Below are positions 16,859 to 26,483 of a stretch of DNA of 32,373 nt, piece by piece. The stretch covers positions 1 through 32,373 of the forward strand of contig DUAT01000153.1 of NCBI GenBank assembly GCA_012960755.1. The letters are read 5' to 3'. Positions within the stretch are counted from its first letter, which is position 1. Every line of letters begins with the position of its first letter. This stretch comes from Gammaproteobacteria bacterium (GTDB taxonomy: Bacteria > Pseudomonadota > Gammaproteobacteria > Pseudomonadales > Azotimanducaceae_A). The notes under the pieces were generated by a model. That model was given only the letters and a program-made list of their open reading frames with translations, searched no databases and was not told the DNA's origin. The translations under genes were made by a program, and so were the position numbers.

Positions 16859-17995
16859 TTAATCCGAAGCGAGAACCGTTTCGGCCACGATAAAGTCATA
16901 TTCAATATCTCCACATATCGAAGTGACCATCTGGGCATGTCCGGCTTTGATGACATTCGAGAGATTCGGCTTCATGCTGGCAACATCAGCATCGTCTGTG
17001 ATTTCGGCTCCATACAAACCAACCCAGGAATTTTTGCCATTTTTCTTTGCGATGTAGGCAGCCTGGTCGGCAATTCCTACAACCTGCTTCCAGGTAAATC
17101 GTCGCGGATGATAAGAATTGAAGGGGTAGTTTGCGAAGCCTATCGACCCGGTCAGGTGACCGACATTGAATCCAGTCAGTTTGTAAAGATACTGATTCTT
17201 GCCGGGGGATGCATAGTCCAAAGCTGCAAACTTGAAATCCACGAAACGATCCGCATAATCAGGATTAATCGATCCCAGTGTCTCCTGACCACTGTAATTC
17301 GTGACAGTGGCTTGTGAATTCGTAGTAGCAGATACGATGATTTTTGGCCTATGCTTGTTGTGCAGAACTTTTGCAGGGTCAAACACAACCAGTCCCTGCA
17401 TACCACCGAAAACAAGTAAGCCAGAACGAGTTTTTAGTCTCGCACCATGGTTAAATTCATCGCCCCGAATACCGTTGTGTCTATCGAAGTGACGAACATC
17501 TCGACTCCCTGGGTTAAGCTGGGACAGCCCCCTGTTACTACTTAGCCAGATATCTCCCGACTCATCTTCTAAAATACCGTAAATGGTACTGCCCGTAAGA
17601 CCGTCGCTTTTTGTAAACCGATCAAAAAGAGGGATACCTTGTTTCCGGTAATTTGCCGGCCAGCGGTTTAAGCCAGCGTTCATGGTGCCAACCCAGAGTG
17701 AATGTTCTTTGGTCTCGATAATTTCCCAGGCTGTATTGTTACTAACTGATCGGCTGTCCGCAGGATCATGATAAATTTGTTGGAATATCTCTTCGTTTTG
17801 TATGAAGCGATTCAATCCCCCATCTTCGGTACCCACCCAAAACCCTGCCATCTTGTCCCGGTAAATGCTCAATACTCGATCACTTCCAATACTGTCAGGA
17901 TTTTCCGGATCGTGTTGAAACCGGGTGAATCGTCCAGTCGCCGTATCAAGTCTGTTGAGTCCGCCACCGTAAGTTCCAGCCCATACCTGATCACC
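16859..17995 (-). pseudogene. Decayed two-component-propeller / Y_Y_Y / GGDEF diguanylate cyclase
   Basis: The reading frame begins with Reg_prop propeller repeats (GGGLNRLDTATGRFTRFQHD, then FWVGTEDGGLNRF, LWVGTMNAGLNRW, IWLSSNRGLSQLNPG). It reaches the Y_Y_Y domain (FKFAALDYASPGKNQYLYKL) and then, around 17160, switches directly to the last part of a GGDEF domain (GSIGFANYPF, WKQVVGIADQAAYIAKKNG). The transmembrane helix, coiled coil and the GGDEF signature itself are missing. The 5' end is also lost: a stop (TAA at 18020-18022 on the minus strand) precedes the repeats and there is no signal peptide. Full-length relatives have about 1000 residues. The internal frame is intact (337 codons from a TTG at 17872), so a truncated product could be made but not a cyclase. 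Confidence 0.75.
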
Positions 17996-18133
17996 CTGGA
18001 TGCTATGATTAACTGTTATTTAACCGTTGGATAGGAAGATACGGAACCAAAAGAGTGGACAATTCCAGCTTCAAAGAATATTTCGGGGGAAATCGACAGG
18101 GGTAGGTAATCGTAAGATCAACGGTGATGACTA

Positions 18134-19942
18134 TTACAGGGAATCCTTGATCCTGACAACCAGCTGATAACCGTCAACATCAGGTTGGTTTCGGTTGGTT
18201 ATTGGAAATGCGATGTCAATATGGATAATTCTGTTTGAGTCTGCCTTGGTAGACGCTAGCCTGAGGCCGAAGCCGACATCGGCCAATAGTTTATCTTCCA
18301 ATCCGTCATCGACATCGGGGTTCCAGGCACGACCAATGTCGATAAACCCGGCGAATCCCAGGTAGGCCAGATTGAAGAGGTGGTACTCGGTGTACTGTCG
18401 TTCTTCGAGGGTTAGAACCACACGTCTGTCACCGTCCTGGTACCTGTTATTGAATCCGCGAGCACCGGTTGATCCACCCAGCAGGACTTGTTGATTTGAA
18501 TTAAGGTTGCGGGTCAGTACTGTGCTCAGTTGGGCAAAGAATGAACGTTTTTCGGTTTGGCTTCTAAAATATTTGATATCGTAGGAGAGCACGACATCCT
18601 CGGAGGTCTCTTTGTCTTTATTCCAGAGCCCGCGTCCATTTAGAGAATGCTGTAAGAGGATCTTATTGTTATAAATCAGCGTATCCCGAAATTGACCGGA
18701 AAATACAAACCGATCAACATCGGAGCCAAATCCCTTGGCTGCGTAACCAAAACTGGCGTGAAAGAAATATCCCAGGTGCAGATCTTCTGTCCTTTGAATC
18801 TCGTTGAGATTAGAGGAAGTGGTGTAGTTATCTTCAACTACCTCATATTGTAAAAACGGGTACGATAGTTTTGTATTACGTGGTTTTTCAGTGGGGGGAG
18901 GCAGATCGTCACTCGGTGTAAAAACATCCTTTCGGAACCGATAGCCCAAACGCCAGCGTTTTGTCAGGCCATTGCGTATTCCTGCAGAAAAACCGTAATG
19001 AGTTGAGAAGTCTTCAATTTTATGATCCACCTCAGTGACGGAGTGGCCACGGAAATATTGTTTATCAATCCGTTTGTTGTCTTGTAGCCGGACGCCCCAG
19101 GCACGTTTTGAATCAAGGGCAAAGAAAGGAAGATTGACGCTGACTAATTTATCAGCGCCGTCGTCTGCATTCGCATATCGGATGTCGCCGCGAATTCTGG
19201 TACCAAAAAGGTTAACGTCTTTGTAACCGATTTCCGTTGATTCTCTCTCCGAGTCTTTCTTGCTGGCAATAGAGATTCTTCTCCCTGTACCCAGCAGGTT
19301 ACTTTCTGAAATTCCGAAGCGATGTTTATTTTCTCCGCCAGATCGACCATAAGAGATATCGAGATTCAGGGACCAGACATCGCGAGTGACAACTTCGAGT
19401 TCGACTTCGTCTTCGCACACACTCACCGTACGAATCCCGGCATCATATAGGTGGCTTAGCTGCCGTAGCAGCCGCGCTGATTCTTCCATGATTCTTGGGT
19501 CGTACACATCACCTGTGGTGAACAATAACTGCTGTTCAATATTGGTTTGTGTTGTCAGTACATGGAACCGATTGGCAAAACGAAATAGCCAGTTATTCTC
19601 TTTTGGATCCTGCTCATTGAAAATGGGTAATCGAGTGATGTGAATATTTCTTATCCGGGGGGTCAGAGAAGGCAAATTGTTGTCTGTTGCAAGAAAGTCA
19701 TAATTGCCATCTGCGGGTACGAAAGCCTGGTCGCAGATGAGAGATTGGCTGTCGCGCAAAGAACTGGCGGCGACCGGGGGGGATAACATGAGATTGGCGA
19801 CAACATTGACGATAACAAAGACGAATGAAAAACGTACGAACATGGAAGCCTGGTTCAATCGGCTGTTAAAACACCTCAGCAACACGCTTGTAACTAACAA
19901 GAACCACAGCCAGCGGGATGGTACTTTTCGCTTGTCTACCAC
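18134..19942 (-). CDS. BamA/TamA-like (Omp85) outer-membrane protein
   Basis: Up to 602 residues: a signal peptide, a POTRA-like region, then a surface-antigen (D15) beta-barrel. The frame opens at GTG 19942, overlapping the stop of the dehydrogenase gene by 7 bp. ATG 19843 gives a cleaner Sec signal (MFVRFSFVFVIVNVV...PPVAAS) and is the better start, at about 569 residues. One POTRA-like unit is seen around residues 90-190 (FTTGDVYDPRIMEESARLLR). The barrel region has alternating aromatic/polar strands, a GSTGARGF-type loop like the conserved Omp85 motif, and an end of VVRIKDSL. Such proteins insert or secrete other outer-membrane proteins. It is much shorter than BamA (~800 residues, five POTRA units), so it is a different Omp85 member. 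Confidence 0.8.
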   Translation of the reverse strand: MVDKRKVPSRWLWFLLVTSVLLRCFNSRLNQASMFVRFSFVFVIVNVVANLMLSPPVAASSLRDSQSLICDQAFVPADGNYDFLATDNNLPSLTPRIRNIHITRLPIFNEQDPKENNWLFRFANRFHVLTTQTNIEQQLLFTTGDVYDPRIMEESARLLRQLSHLYDAGIRTVSVCEDEVELEVVTRDVWSLNLDISYGRSGGENKHRFGISESNLLGTGRRISIASKKDSERESTEIGYKDVNLFGTRIRGDIRYANADDGADKLVSVNLPFFALDSKRAWGVRLQDNKRIDKQYFRGHSVTEVDHKIEDFSTHYGFSAGIRNGLTKRWRLGYRFRKDVFTPSDDLPPPTEKPRNTKLSYPFLQYEVVEDNYTTSSNLNEIQRTEDLHLGYFFHASFGYAAKGFGSDVDRFVFSGQFRDTLIYNNKILLQHSLNGRGLWNKDKETSEDVVLSYDIKYFRSQTEKRSFFAQLSTVLTRNLNSNQQVLLGGSTGARGFNNRYQDGDRRVVLTLEERQYTEYHLFNLAYLGFAGFIDIGRAWNPDVDDGLEDKLLADVGFGLRLASTKADSNRIIHIDIAFPITNRNQPDVDGYQLVVRIKDSL

Positions 19943-20688
19943 TCCTTGCCGATACCACCTCTATTACCAAAGAAGGCTGCAGGCCAGTTCCGACCGGTGA
20001 TCATCGCTTTATCCACATCTTCCTCAGTCGCGATACCATCTTCAACTATTTTTCTACCTTCCCTGGCAGCCGCGGCAAAGACTCGATTGAGGATAAAGCC
20101 ATAGGTTCCCGGCATATCCTTGACCATGCTGACCGCACGTTTTGACGCTTTGGCGATACCGACAATGGCCTCTATGGCATCGTCACTTGACTGTGGAGTG
20201 GTAATCACTTCACACATGCTCATGACGGGAACAGGATTAGAAAAGTGCATGCCAAGGAACTGTTTTTGTCGCTGTTCGGAAACAGCAGAGGCAATTTCCT
20301 GAATGACGAGGCCCGATGTATTCGAGGTAAAAATGGCGTCGTCTTTTACCACGATATCAAGTTCCTTGAATACTTCCTGCTTTAGTTCCAGCTTTTCCGG
20401 AACCGCCTCGATAATGACATCACAGTCGGACAAATCAGCGACGTTGGTTGTATACCCGACTAGATCGATAACCTGGCTAGCTGTATCGAACCCCATTTTG
20501 CCGTGTTCGACCGCTCGTTTTACTCCCCACTTGCCTTCTACCAGTGCGTCTCGGGTATCGTCAATAACCTGATCTGTGATGTCCCGGATGGTGACTCGAT
20601 AACCCGCTGCGGCAAGTACCTGGGCAATACCTGCCCCCATAATACCTCCTCCGACGACCCCTACGTGTTTTACATTCTCAAGTCTCAT
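19936..20688 (-). CDS. 3-hydroxyacyl-CoA dehydrogenase (3-hydroxybutyryl-CoA dehydrogenase-like)
   Basis: A 250-residue NAD-dependent dehydrogenase that oxidises 3-hydroxyacyl-CoA to 3-ketoacyl-CoA in fatty-acid or polyhydroxybutyrate-related metabolism. The Rossmann motif is GVVGGGIMGAGIAQ (10-23); the catalytic dyad is probably H148 (GMHFSNPVP) with E160, plus SNTSG (122-126) and N201. The C-terminal dimerisation domain is shorter than in the usual ~283-residue enzyme, ending AFFGNRGGIGKEW, so either this is a short subfamily or the tail was lost. The stop codon overlaps the possible GTG start of the Omp85 gene. It diverges from the RND efflux genes across a 382-bp region with two palindromes. 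Confidence 0.88.
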   Translation of the reverse strand: MRLENVKHVGVVGGGIMGAGIAQVLAAAGYRVTIRDITDQVIDDTRDALVEGKWGVKRAVEHGKMGFDTASQVIDLVGYTTNVADLSDCDVIIEAVPEKLELKQEVFKELDIVVKDDAIFTSNTSGLVIQEIASAVSEQRQKQFLGMHFSNPVPVMSMCEVITTPQSSDDAIEAIVGIAKASKRAVSMVKDMPGTYGFILNRVFAAAAREGRKIVEDGIATEEDVDKAMITGRNWPAAFFGNRGGIGKEW

Positions 20689-20746
20689 AGCCTCTCCGCG
20701 AATTTTCGCCCTGCATTACCCTGGAAGCAAAGCCGATTAGTTAGTC

Positions 20747-20760
20747 TTGCCCCGGGGCAA
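20747..20760. promoter_or_regulatory. 14-bp perfect palindrome, operator-like
   Basis: TTGCCCCGGGGCAA is a perfect palindrome 59 bp upstream of the dehydrogenase start and 310 bp upstream of the RND permease, in their shared intergenic region (20689-21070). No regulator gene lies beside it. It could be an operator for either gene. Apart from this and the repeat at 20773 I see no gene in this 382-bp stretch. Confidence 0.4.
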
Positions 20761-20772
20761 CTCTAAAGGAGA

Positions 20773-20795
20773 ATGGCGATGGTAACAATCGCCAT
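20773..20795. promoter_or_regulatory. Inverted repeat, 8-bp arms with 7-base loop
   Basis: ATGGCGAT (20773-20780) and ATCGCCAT (20788-20795) are perfect complements, 13 bp from the 14-bp palindrome. It could be a second operator, or a hairpin in the leader of the RND operon. No T-run follows, so a terminator is unlikely. Confidence 0.35.
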
Positions 20796-21070
20796 GAATT
20801 GCAACTCACAGATCCAAACCCTTTTAATTCCAGCCACGTCTAACACCTGAACGTAGCGATAAGCTGCAGAAAGCTGTAAGGGCTCTGGTCAAAAGTACGT
20901 TTGATAGTTAATTTCGCCAACTGATAACCACTGCCGTCAGCATTTAATGTGTAAAAACAAAAGGATAGCTAGTTGGCACGAAATGTGTACTTGTCGCTGG
21001 CATACTTCCAGTGACCATTGATGCTGGCGACTGAACTAAAACGAAAAGAAGTTTTTGAGAAACAGAAATA

Positions 21071-24000
21071 ATGAATGCATCCAATACCCTGATCGATCTA
21101 TTTACTCGCCACCGTGTGGCATCGAATCTGGCGATGATCATGATGGTCTTATCGGGTCTGTGGGCCGTGGATCGCATCAATACGCAACTGGATCCAACAA
21201 TTGTCTGGCCTGTTGTTTATGTCAGGGCGAGTTGGCAGGGTGCCTCCGCTGAAGATATTGAACGGCTGGCGATAATGCCCATTGAGCAAAGGCTGACAAA
21301 TCTACCCGGCATGCAGGAGGTTTTCTCTCAAAGCGGTAACGGTTACGGCTTTGTTCGGATCCAGTTTTCCCACAGCATCGATATGACCCTGGCGACCGAT
21401 ATGGTTAAGGACAGAATCGGACAGATAAGAAATTTCCCTCCTGATATGGACCCAATTCGAATCAATCGGGATGTGGACTACGAAAATATTGCGGCGGTTC
21501 TGGTATCGAGTGAAGGCACACTCTCTGAGCTTATTCCACTGGTTAGAGAAATGGAAAGAGAAATTCTAAACGAGGGTATCGACCTCGTTCAGTTTGATGG
21601 TCTGCCTGAAGAAGAAATTGCGATTCAGGTCAGCAGTGCCAGACTGCTTGAACTTAACACGGATCTTGAGAGCATTGCGGCAGAAGTAAGGAATCGATCC
21701 AGCAATTCTCCGGCGGGAACAGTAGGTCGAGGTCAGGGTTCGCGGCAGCTTAGAAGCCTTGACCAGAAGCGAGATCCTGTTGGTTTTGAGAACCTGGAAG
21801 TTCAACTCCAGCCCGGTGGTCGACTCACCCGTTTGGAAGATATTGCAAAAATCGAACGACGCGCGAAGATCGGAAATTCCAGCCTTACCAGGGATGGGAA
21901 AGTTGCCATAGAAATGCAATTGCACCGTCTCTCTGACACTGATGCGATTAAGTCCGCAGCTATATTGCATCGTTGGGTTGAACACAAGCGACAACAGTTA
22001 CCAAGAGGAGTGGAGATCCATATCTACCAGGAAGTCTGGGTCATGATGGAGAAGCAGTTGTCGGTACTGTTTGAAAATGGAACATCGGGACTGATTCTGG
22101 TAATCGCTGCACTATTCCTTTTTCTGAATGGTCGGGTTGGATGGTGGGTCATGGTCGGTATCCCCGTTAGCTTCCTGTTCGCCACAGTGATTTTCTACGG
22201 TGTTTTTGGAGGCAGTATCAATATACTTGCACTGATCGCCTTTATTATGGCGCTGGGCATTGTGGTGGATGATGCGATTGTGGTCGGGGAGGATGCTGTC
22301 ACCCATTTTGAACAGGGTATGTCACCAGAGGAGGCAGCAGTTGCGGGTGCAAAGAGAATGTTCTTGCCAGTGATGACTTCCTCACTAACAACAATGGCGG
22401 CGTTTGTGCCATTGCTGATTGCCGGTGGTGACATGGGTCAATTTATCGTCACTATTCCGACAGTGATGCTATGTATCATCATCGCCTCCTTAATAGAATG
22501 TTTCCTGGTGTTACCTGGCCACTTAAAAGCCAGCTTCGAGAAAATTGACCGCGGCAGGCCTAGCCGGTTTCGGCTCTGGTTCGATACTCGGTTTATCTTT
22601 GTACGGGAAGAATATTATCGACCAGTGCTGGAACTGGCGTTGCGTAACCCGGGTGCAACTCTTTGTACGGCGCTGGGTTGTGTCATTGTTGCTTTTAGTC
22701 TCGCGGCCAGCGGTCGTGTGGGAGTTAACTTCGTTACCGGTATGAGCCTGGAAATGCTGGAAGCTAATGTGGAATTCAGCGCGGATGCCACCCAGGAAAA
22801 CAAAGATCAATTTATGGCTCATCTCGAAAAAACTCTGGCTACAACGGATGAGTCTTTTGGTGAAGTAAACGTCAATGGGTTTGTGACTCGGTACAACAGT
22901 GCTCGCCTGAACGAAGAGCGAAAGCGAGGTAGCCAGTTTGGTGCGGTTTCGGTGGAATATGCCTGGGAGGAAGACAGACTGGTGCCGCCACAGGAATTTG
23001 TGGACGACTGGCGTAGCAGGGTAATTCGTTTACCTTATGTAGAGCAGTTACAAATTCAGGTCAGGGGCGGGGCGAATAACGGTAGGCCTGATATCACAAT
23101 GATTTTGAGAGGCAAGGACATACCGACGCTTAAAAAAGCATCGGAAAAACTGCAGATAGCTCTGTCAGGCTACGAGGGAGTATCAAATATTTATGATGAT
23201 CTTCCCTATGGTCGTGACCAGATTGTGTTCTCCCTCAATCCCACCGGGAAGGCTTTGGGTTTGACCACCGAGACAATTGGGCGACAGCTACGGGCAGCCT
23301 ACAATGGCCGCCGGGTACAAATATTCAATCAAGACAACACTGAACTGGAAGTACTGGTCATGCTCCCCGACGACGAGCGCGATCAATTGTTATCTCTCAA
23401 ACAGTTCCCGGTCAGGACGCCTGAAGGGGAACTGGTGGCGTTGGGTATGGTGGTTGAACTATCAAATCGTCGCGGCATTGATGTCATCAATCACAGCGAT
23501 GGTTATATGTCTGTCTCTGTCAATGCCACTGTAGATTCTAAAGTGAACAATACGCAAAAAGTCCTGGGCCATCTGAATGAGAACGTCATGCCTGATTTGC
23601 TGGGCACTTATGGCATCAGTGCCGGTCTTGGCGGTAACTCGAAGCAGAACCAGGAAATTGTCAGGATTATGTCCGTCGGCGCTGTTCTAACACTGATTTT
23701 TATCTACCTTATTCTGGCCTGGTCCTTTGCATCATACACCTGGCCACTCGCAGTGATGGCGGCAATCCCTCTTGGTCTGACCGGAGCCATAGTTGGTCAC
23801 TGGATTATGGGTATGGATATTGGTGCCATGTCGTTACTTGCATTCTTTTCTCTCACTGGAATTGTTGTGAATGATTCGATTGTTTTGATCAGTTTTTTTC
23901 GCAATGGCCTGGAAGAGGGTTTATCCATCAATGATGCGATAAGGGATGCGTCTCTGTCTCGTTTCCGGGCTGTGATGCTGACTTCTTTAACTACTGTTGC

Positions 24001-24250
24001 AGGTTTGTCGCCGTTGATGTTTGAAACATTCAGTTTGGCGATGTACATGGTACCGATAGCCGTAACAGTGTGTTTTGGTCTCACCTTTGCCACCTTTCTG
24101 GTACTGATAGTTGTACCGGCGCTTGTTGTCCTGATTGAGCAGGGGCGGATGAAAATTGTTGGCGCAGGGAAGAATTATTTATCGATGAGGGGCGATGCTG
24201 TTTCTCGAATTGGCAATGCAGATAAAATGGGGAGTACTTACAATGCCTAA
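21071..24250 (+). CDS. RND efflux permease (AcrB/MdtB/MexF class)
   Basis: A 1059-residue inner-membrane proton/drug antiporter, the usual HAE-1 length. The N-terminal helix is followed by a large periplasmic porter domain. Transmembrane helix 4 carries MALGIVVDDAIVVGEDA with D400/D401, equivalent to the AcrB proton-relay Asp pair. The second half repeats the fold and has GIVVNDSIVLISFF in TM10. The adaptor gene follows immediately, overlapping by 8 bp; permease-before-adaptor is the reverse of the commoner order. No outer-membrane factor gene is in the window, so TolC is probably borrowed from elsewhere. Substrate unknown. Confidence 0.92.
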   Translation: MNASNTLIDLFTRHRVASNLAMIMMVLSGLWAVDRINTQLDPTIVWPVVYVRASWQGASAEDIERLAIMPIEQRLTNLPGMQEVFSQSGNGYGFVRIQFSHSIDMTLATDMVKDRIGQIRNFPPDMDPIRINRDVDYENIAAVLVSSEGTLSELIPLVREMEREILNEGIDLVQFDGLPEEEIAIQVSSARLLELNTDLESIAAEVRNRSSNSPAGTVGRGQGSRQLRSLDQKRDPVGFENLEVQLQPGGRLTRLEDIAKIERRAKIGNSSLTRDGKVAIEMQLHRLSDTDAIKSAAILHRWVEHKRQQLPRGVEIHIYQEVWVMMEKQLSVLFENGTSGLILVIAALFLFLNGRVGWWVMVGIPVSFLFATVIFYGVFGGSINILALIAFIMALGIVVDDAIVVGEDAVTHFEQGMSPEEAAVAGAKRMFLPVMTSSLTTMAAFVPLLIAGGDMGQFIVTIPTVMLCIIIASLIECFLVLPGHLKASFEKIDRGRPSRFRLWFDTRFIFVREEYYRPVLELALRNPGATLCTALGCVIVAFSLAASGRVGVNFVTGMSLEMLEANVEFSADATQENKDQFMAHLEKTLATTDESFGEVNVNGFVTRYNSARLNEERKRGSQFGAVSVEYAWEEDRLVPPQEFVDDWRSRVIRLPYVEQLQIQVRGGANNGRPDITMILRGKDIPTLKKASEKLQIALSGYEGVSNIYDDLPYGRDQIVFSLNPTGKALGLTTETIGRQLRAAYNGRRVQIFNQDNTELEVLVMLPDDERDQLLSLKQFPVRTPEGELVALGMVVELSNRRGIDVINHSDGYMSVSVNATVDSKVNNTQKVLGHLNENVMPDLLGTYGISAGLGGNSKQNQEIVRIMSVGAVLTLIFIYLILAWSFASYTWPLAVMAAIPLGLTGAIVGHWIMGMDIGAMSLLAFFSLTGIVVNDSIVLISFFRNGLEEGLSINDAIRDASLSRFRAVMLTSLTTVAGLSPLMFETFSLAMYMVPIAVTVCFGLTFATFLVLIVVPALVVLIEQGRMKIVGAGKNYLSMRGDAVSRIGNADKMGSTYNA

Positions 24251-25559
24251 ACAGATTCTGAGCTGGATGTTCGATCATCACCTGACGGGAGTTGGTATTT
24301 TGGGAACTTCGCTGGTGTTAGCGTTAACGATATATGCTACGCGGCCGCAAGCTGCGCCGAGAGCTTCCATTGAAAAAGCATGGCCCGTATCAATCATCAA
24401 ATCAAATCCTTTAGAACTAGCGCCAATACTGACGGCCTATGGCAAGGTTGAGTCCCGACAGGTCGCAAACTTGAAGACATCGATCATCGCGCCGGTTGCA
24501 GAAGTGCTGACCCATGAAGGTCAATGGGTGAACCAGGGAGATTTGTTATTACAGCTGGATGCAACAGAACTTGAGCTGGCCCTTGGTATTGCACGGTCGA
24601 ATTATGACCAGCAACTGGCCCTTCTGGAGTCCGTCCGTAATGACTTTGATTTAGCCGAACAACTGACACCGCACTTTCAGGAATTAAAGGGCATCACAGA
24701 TGCCAAATTGAAGCGCCACCTTAACCTGTACAGTAATCAAATGATGTCGGATGCGATCGTTGACGAGGTACGTCGACAAGCGAGCCAGCAAGCGATTATT
24801 TTGGCGGAACATTTTTCCGGCCTAAAGGATTTCCCCAACAAGATTAAGCGACAGGAAGCGCTGGTCTCTGAAAACAAGGCCAATCTTGATAAAGCCTATC
24901 TTGATTTGGCTCAAACAAGAATCACTTCACCATTTGATGGCAGGGTGATTAAGACTTTTGTTGCGTCTGGTGATCGAATATTACCAGGTGTACCGCTAAT
25001 TCAGGTTGCAGACCACAATGGTTTAGAGGTGAGAACGTCTATTCCAACTCAGGTTGGCAGGGCGTTGAGACAACAAATGGCACAAGGTGCTTCAATCAAA
25101 GCCACGGGAATCATCGATGCGCAACGAGTTCAGTTTACTCTCAGTCGACTCTCAGCTGATATAAAACTAGGTCAAAGTGGGCTCGATGCTTTCTTTAGCC
25201 CGGACAATCAGGATTCATTGGATATAGGTCGGGTGATTGCCATGTCCGTGACCCTGCCAACCCAGAGCGATGTGGTCGTTCTGCCGATTCAGTCAATCTA
25301 TGACAATAACCGAATATACAGGGTTGAGGATAATAGACTGGTGGGTATGGAGATCGAGCAGGTAGGAGATTACATCGATTCTGATGGCCAATATAGAATC
25401 CTGGTGAGATCCGCCCAAATATCAAAAGGGGACGTACTGGTTACGACACAACTTCCCCGCGCTATCACAGGCCTTCTGGTGGAACCTATCGATGCGAGTA
25501 CATTTGATCATGCCCTTGCCGTCAAACATGCGGATGACGAGAAAAAGGTAGTTCAGTAA
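24243..25559 (+). CDS. RND efflux periplasmic adaptor (membrane fusion protein)
   Basis: About 438 residues from ATG 24243, which overlaps the permease stop and follows GGGGAG; a longer frame opens at 24195 but lies wholly inside the permease gene. There is one N-terminal membrane anchor (GVGILGTSLVLALTIYATRP), a lipoyl half NLKTSIIAPVAEVLTHEGQW, an alpha-hairpin of about 120 residues, the second half LAQTRITSPFDGRVIKTF, and beta-barrel and membrane-proximal domains. It connects the RND permease to an outer-membrane channel. It is convergent with the dienelactone hydrolase-like gene 21 bp downstream. Confidence 0.9.
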   Translation: MPKQILSWMFDHHLTGVGILGTSLVLALTIYATRPQAAPRASIEKAWPVSIIKSNPLELAPILTAYGKVESRQVANLKTSIIAPVAEVLTHEGQWVNQGDLLLQLDATELELALGIARSNYDQQLALLESVRNDFDLAEQLTPHFQELKGITDAKLKRHLNLYSNQMMSDAIVDEVRRQASQQAIILAEHFSGLKDFPNKIKRQEALVSENKANLDKAYLDLAQTRITSPFDGRVIKTFVASGDRILPGVPLIQVADHNGLEVRTSIPTQVGRALRQQMAQGASIKATGIIDAQRVQFTLSRLSADIKLGQSGLDAFFSPDNQDSLDIGRVIAMSVTLPTQSDVVVLPIQSIYDNNRIYRVEDNRLVGMEIEQVGDYIDSDGQYRILVRSAQISKGDVLVTTQLPRAITGLLVEPIDASTFDHALAVKHADDEKKVVQ

Positions 25560-25580
25560 CTTTTTGGATAAAGTTGGTCG

Positions 25581-26309
25581 CTACTGGAGATTACGCTGGA
25601 ACAATCCGTGTAGTCTTTCCCAATGCCGCTCCGCCGATGGCTTGTGATATTTTCCTTCACGCAATGGAAAAACAAATCCGTGTTCGGTCTGGGGGTACCA
25701 CTCAACCCGGGAATTGATGTTAGTCGACTTCAGATGTGCTTCCAGGCGATCAACCATTTCCCTCGGTGCCCAATCGTCAGTTTCGGCACAACCGATATAA
25801 AGTTCACCGGTTATTTTGTCAGCGTCAAGATGCGGTGAATCTGGCGTGTCAACGCAGAGCCTCACACCATGAAAAGATGCCGCTGCTTTAATGCGATCCG
25901 GAATCTGTGCAGCCGCAGCAAATGCAAATGGACCACTCATACAGTAACCGACCGTCCCGACCGGTCCGTCGCTGGCAATAGGGCTTGTTTTTCCGTAATC
26001 CAGCAGCGCTTCGCAGTCTTCAACCACCATTGAGTTTGACAAGCTATTCATATGACCAAACATAGCCTCTCGGCTTGCGGTGCTACCGTCAATGACAAAT
26101 TCCCTAGCGGTTCGGTAATAAAGATTAGGTAACATGACGACATATCCCGTGGTAGCGATTCTTCGGGCCATGTCATGAAGTTCCTCGCGCTTGCCGGGTG
26201 CATCCATCAAGAAAAGTATGATCGGGTAGGGGCCACCCTCTTCGGGGTGGGTGATAAAGGTATTTATCATTCCGTCACGGGTTTTGATGTCTACTTCGTG
26301 TTCCAGCAT
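25581..26309 (-). CDS. Dienelactone hydrolase-family protein
   Basis: A 242-residue alpha/beta hydrolase, close to the usual ~235-250. I chose ATG 26309 because AAGGGGAG lies 4 bases upstream; the longer frame to 26450 adds 47 residues that look non-coding. The triad is visible: nucleophile C123 in GYCMSG (family GFCxGG), an Asp in CAETDDWAP (~178) and H210 in TEHGF. Relatives hydrolyse dienelactone or related lactones, but many have other ester substrates. Neighbouring genes do not show an aromatic degradation pathway, so the exact reaction is open. It diverges from malate synthase G across 174 bp. Confidence 0.87.
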   Translation of the reverse strand: MLEHEVDIKTRDGMINTFITHPEEGGPYPIILFLMDAPGKREELHDMARRIATTGYVVMLPNLYYRTAREFVIDGSTASREAMFGHMNSLSNSMVVEDCEALLDYGKTSPIASDGPVGTVGYCMSGPFAFAAAAQIPDRIKAAASFHGVRLCVDTPDSPHLDADKITGELYIGCAETDDWAPREMVDRLEAHLKSTNINSRVEWYPQTEHGFVFPLREGKYHKPSAERHWERLHGLFQRNLQ

Positions 26310-26483
26310 GTTGCTCCCCTTGTGTCGTTTTGTAGTTGTTGCGTGTGGTGATTTCGATTCGGCTGTGCGATTCATAGGTATAAAGAAAGAAGATTGTAGC
26401 CTATCAGGAACAACGTTAGACATGCACAAAAACTCAAATTCGCGTAGCATTGTGTCTCGAAGTAACGCTAGCGGAGCAGGGCA

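Noticed and set aside
25558..25575. Possible bidirectional terminator (AACTTT / AAAGTT) between the convergent adaptor and hydrolase genes
   Set aside because: The arms are only 6 A/T-rich base pairs, too weak to call.
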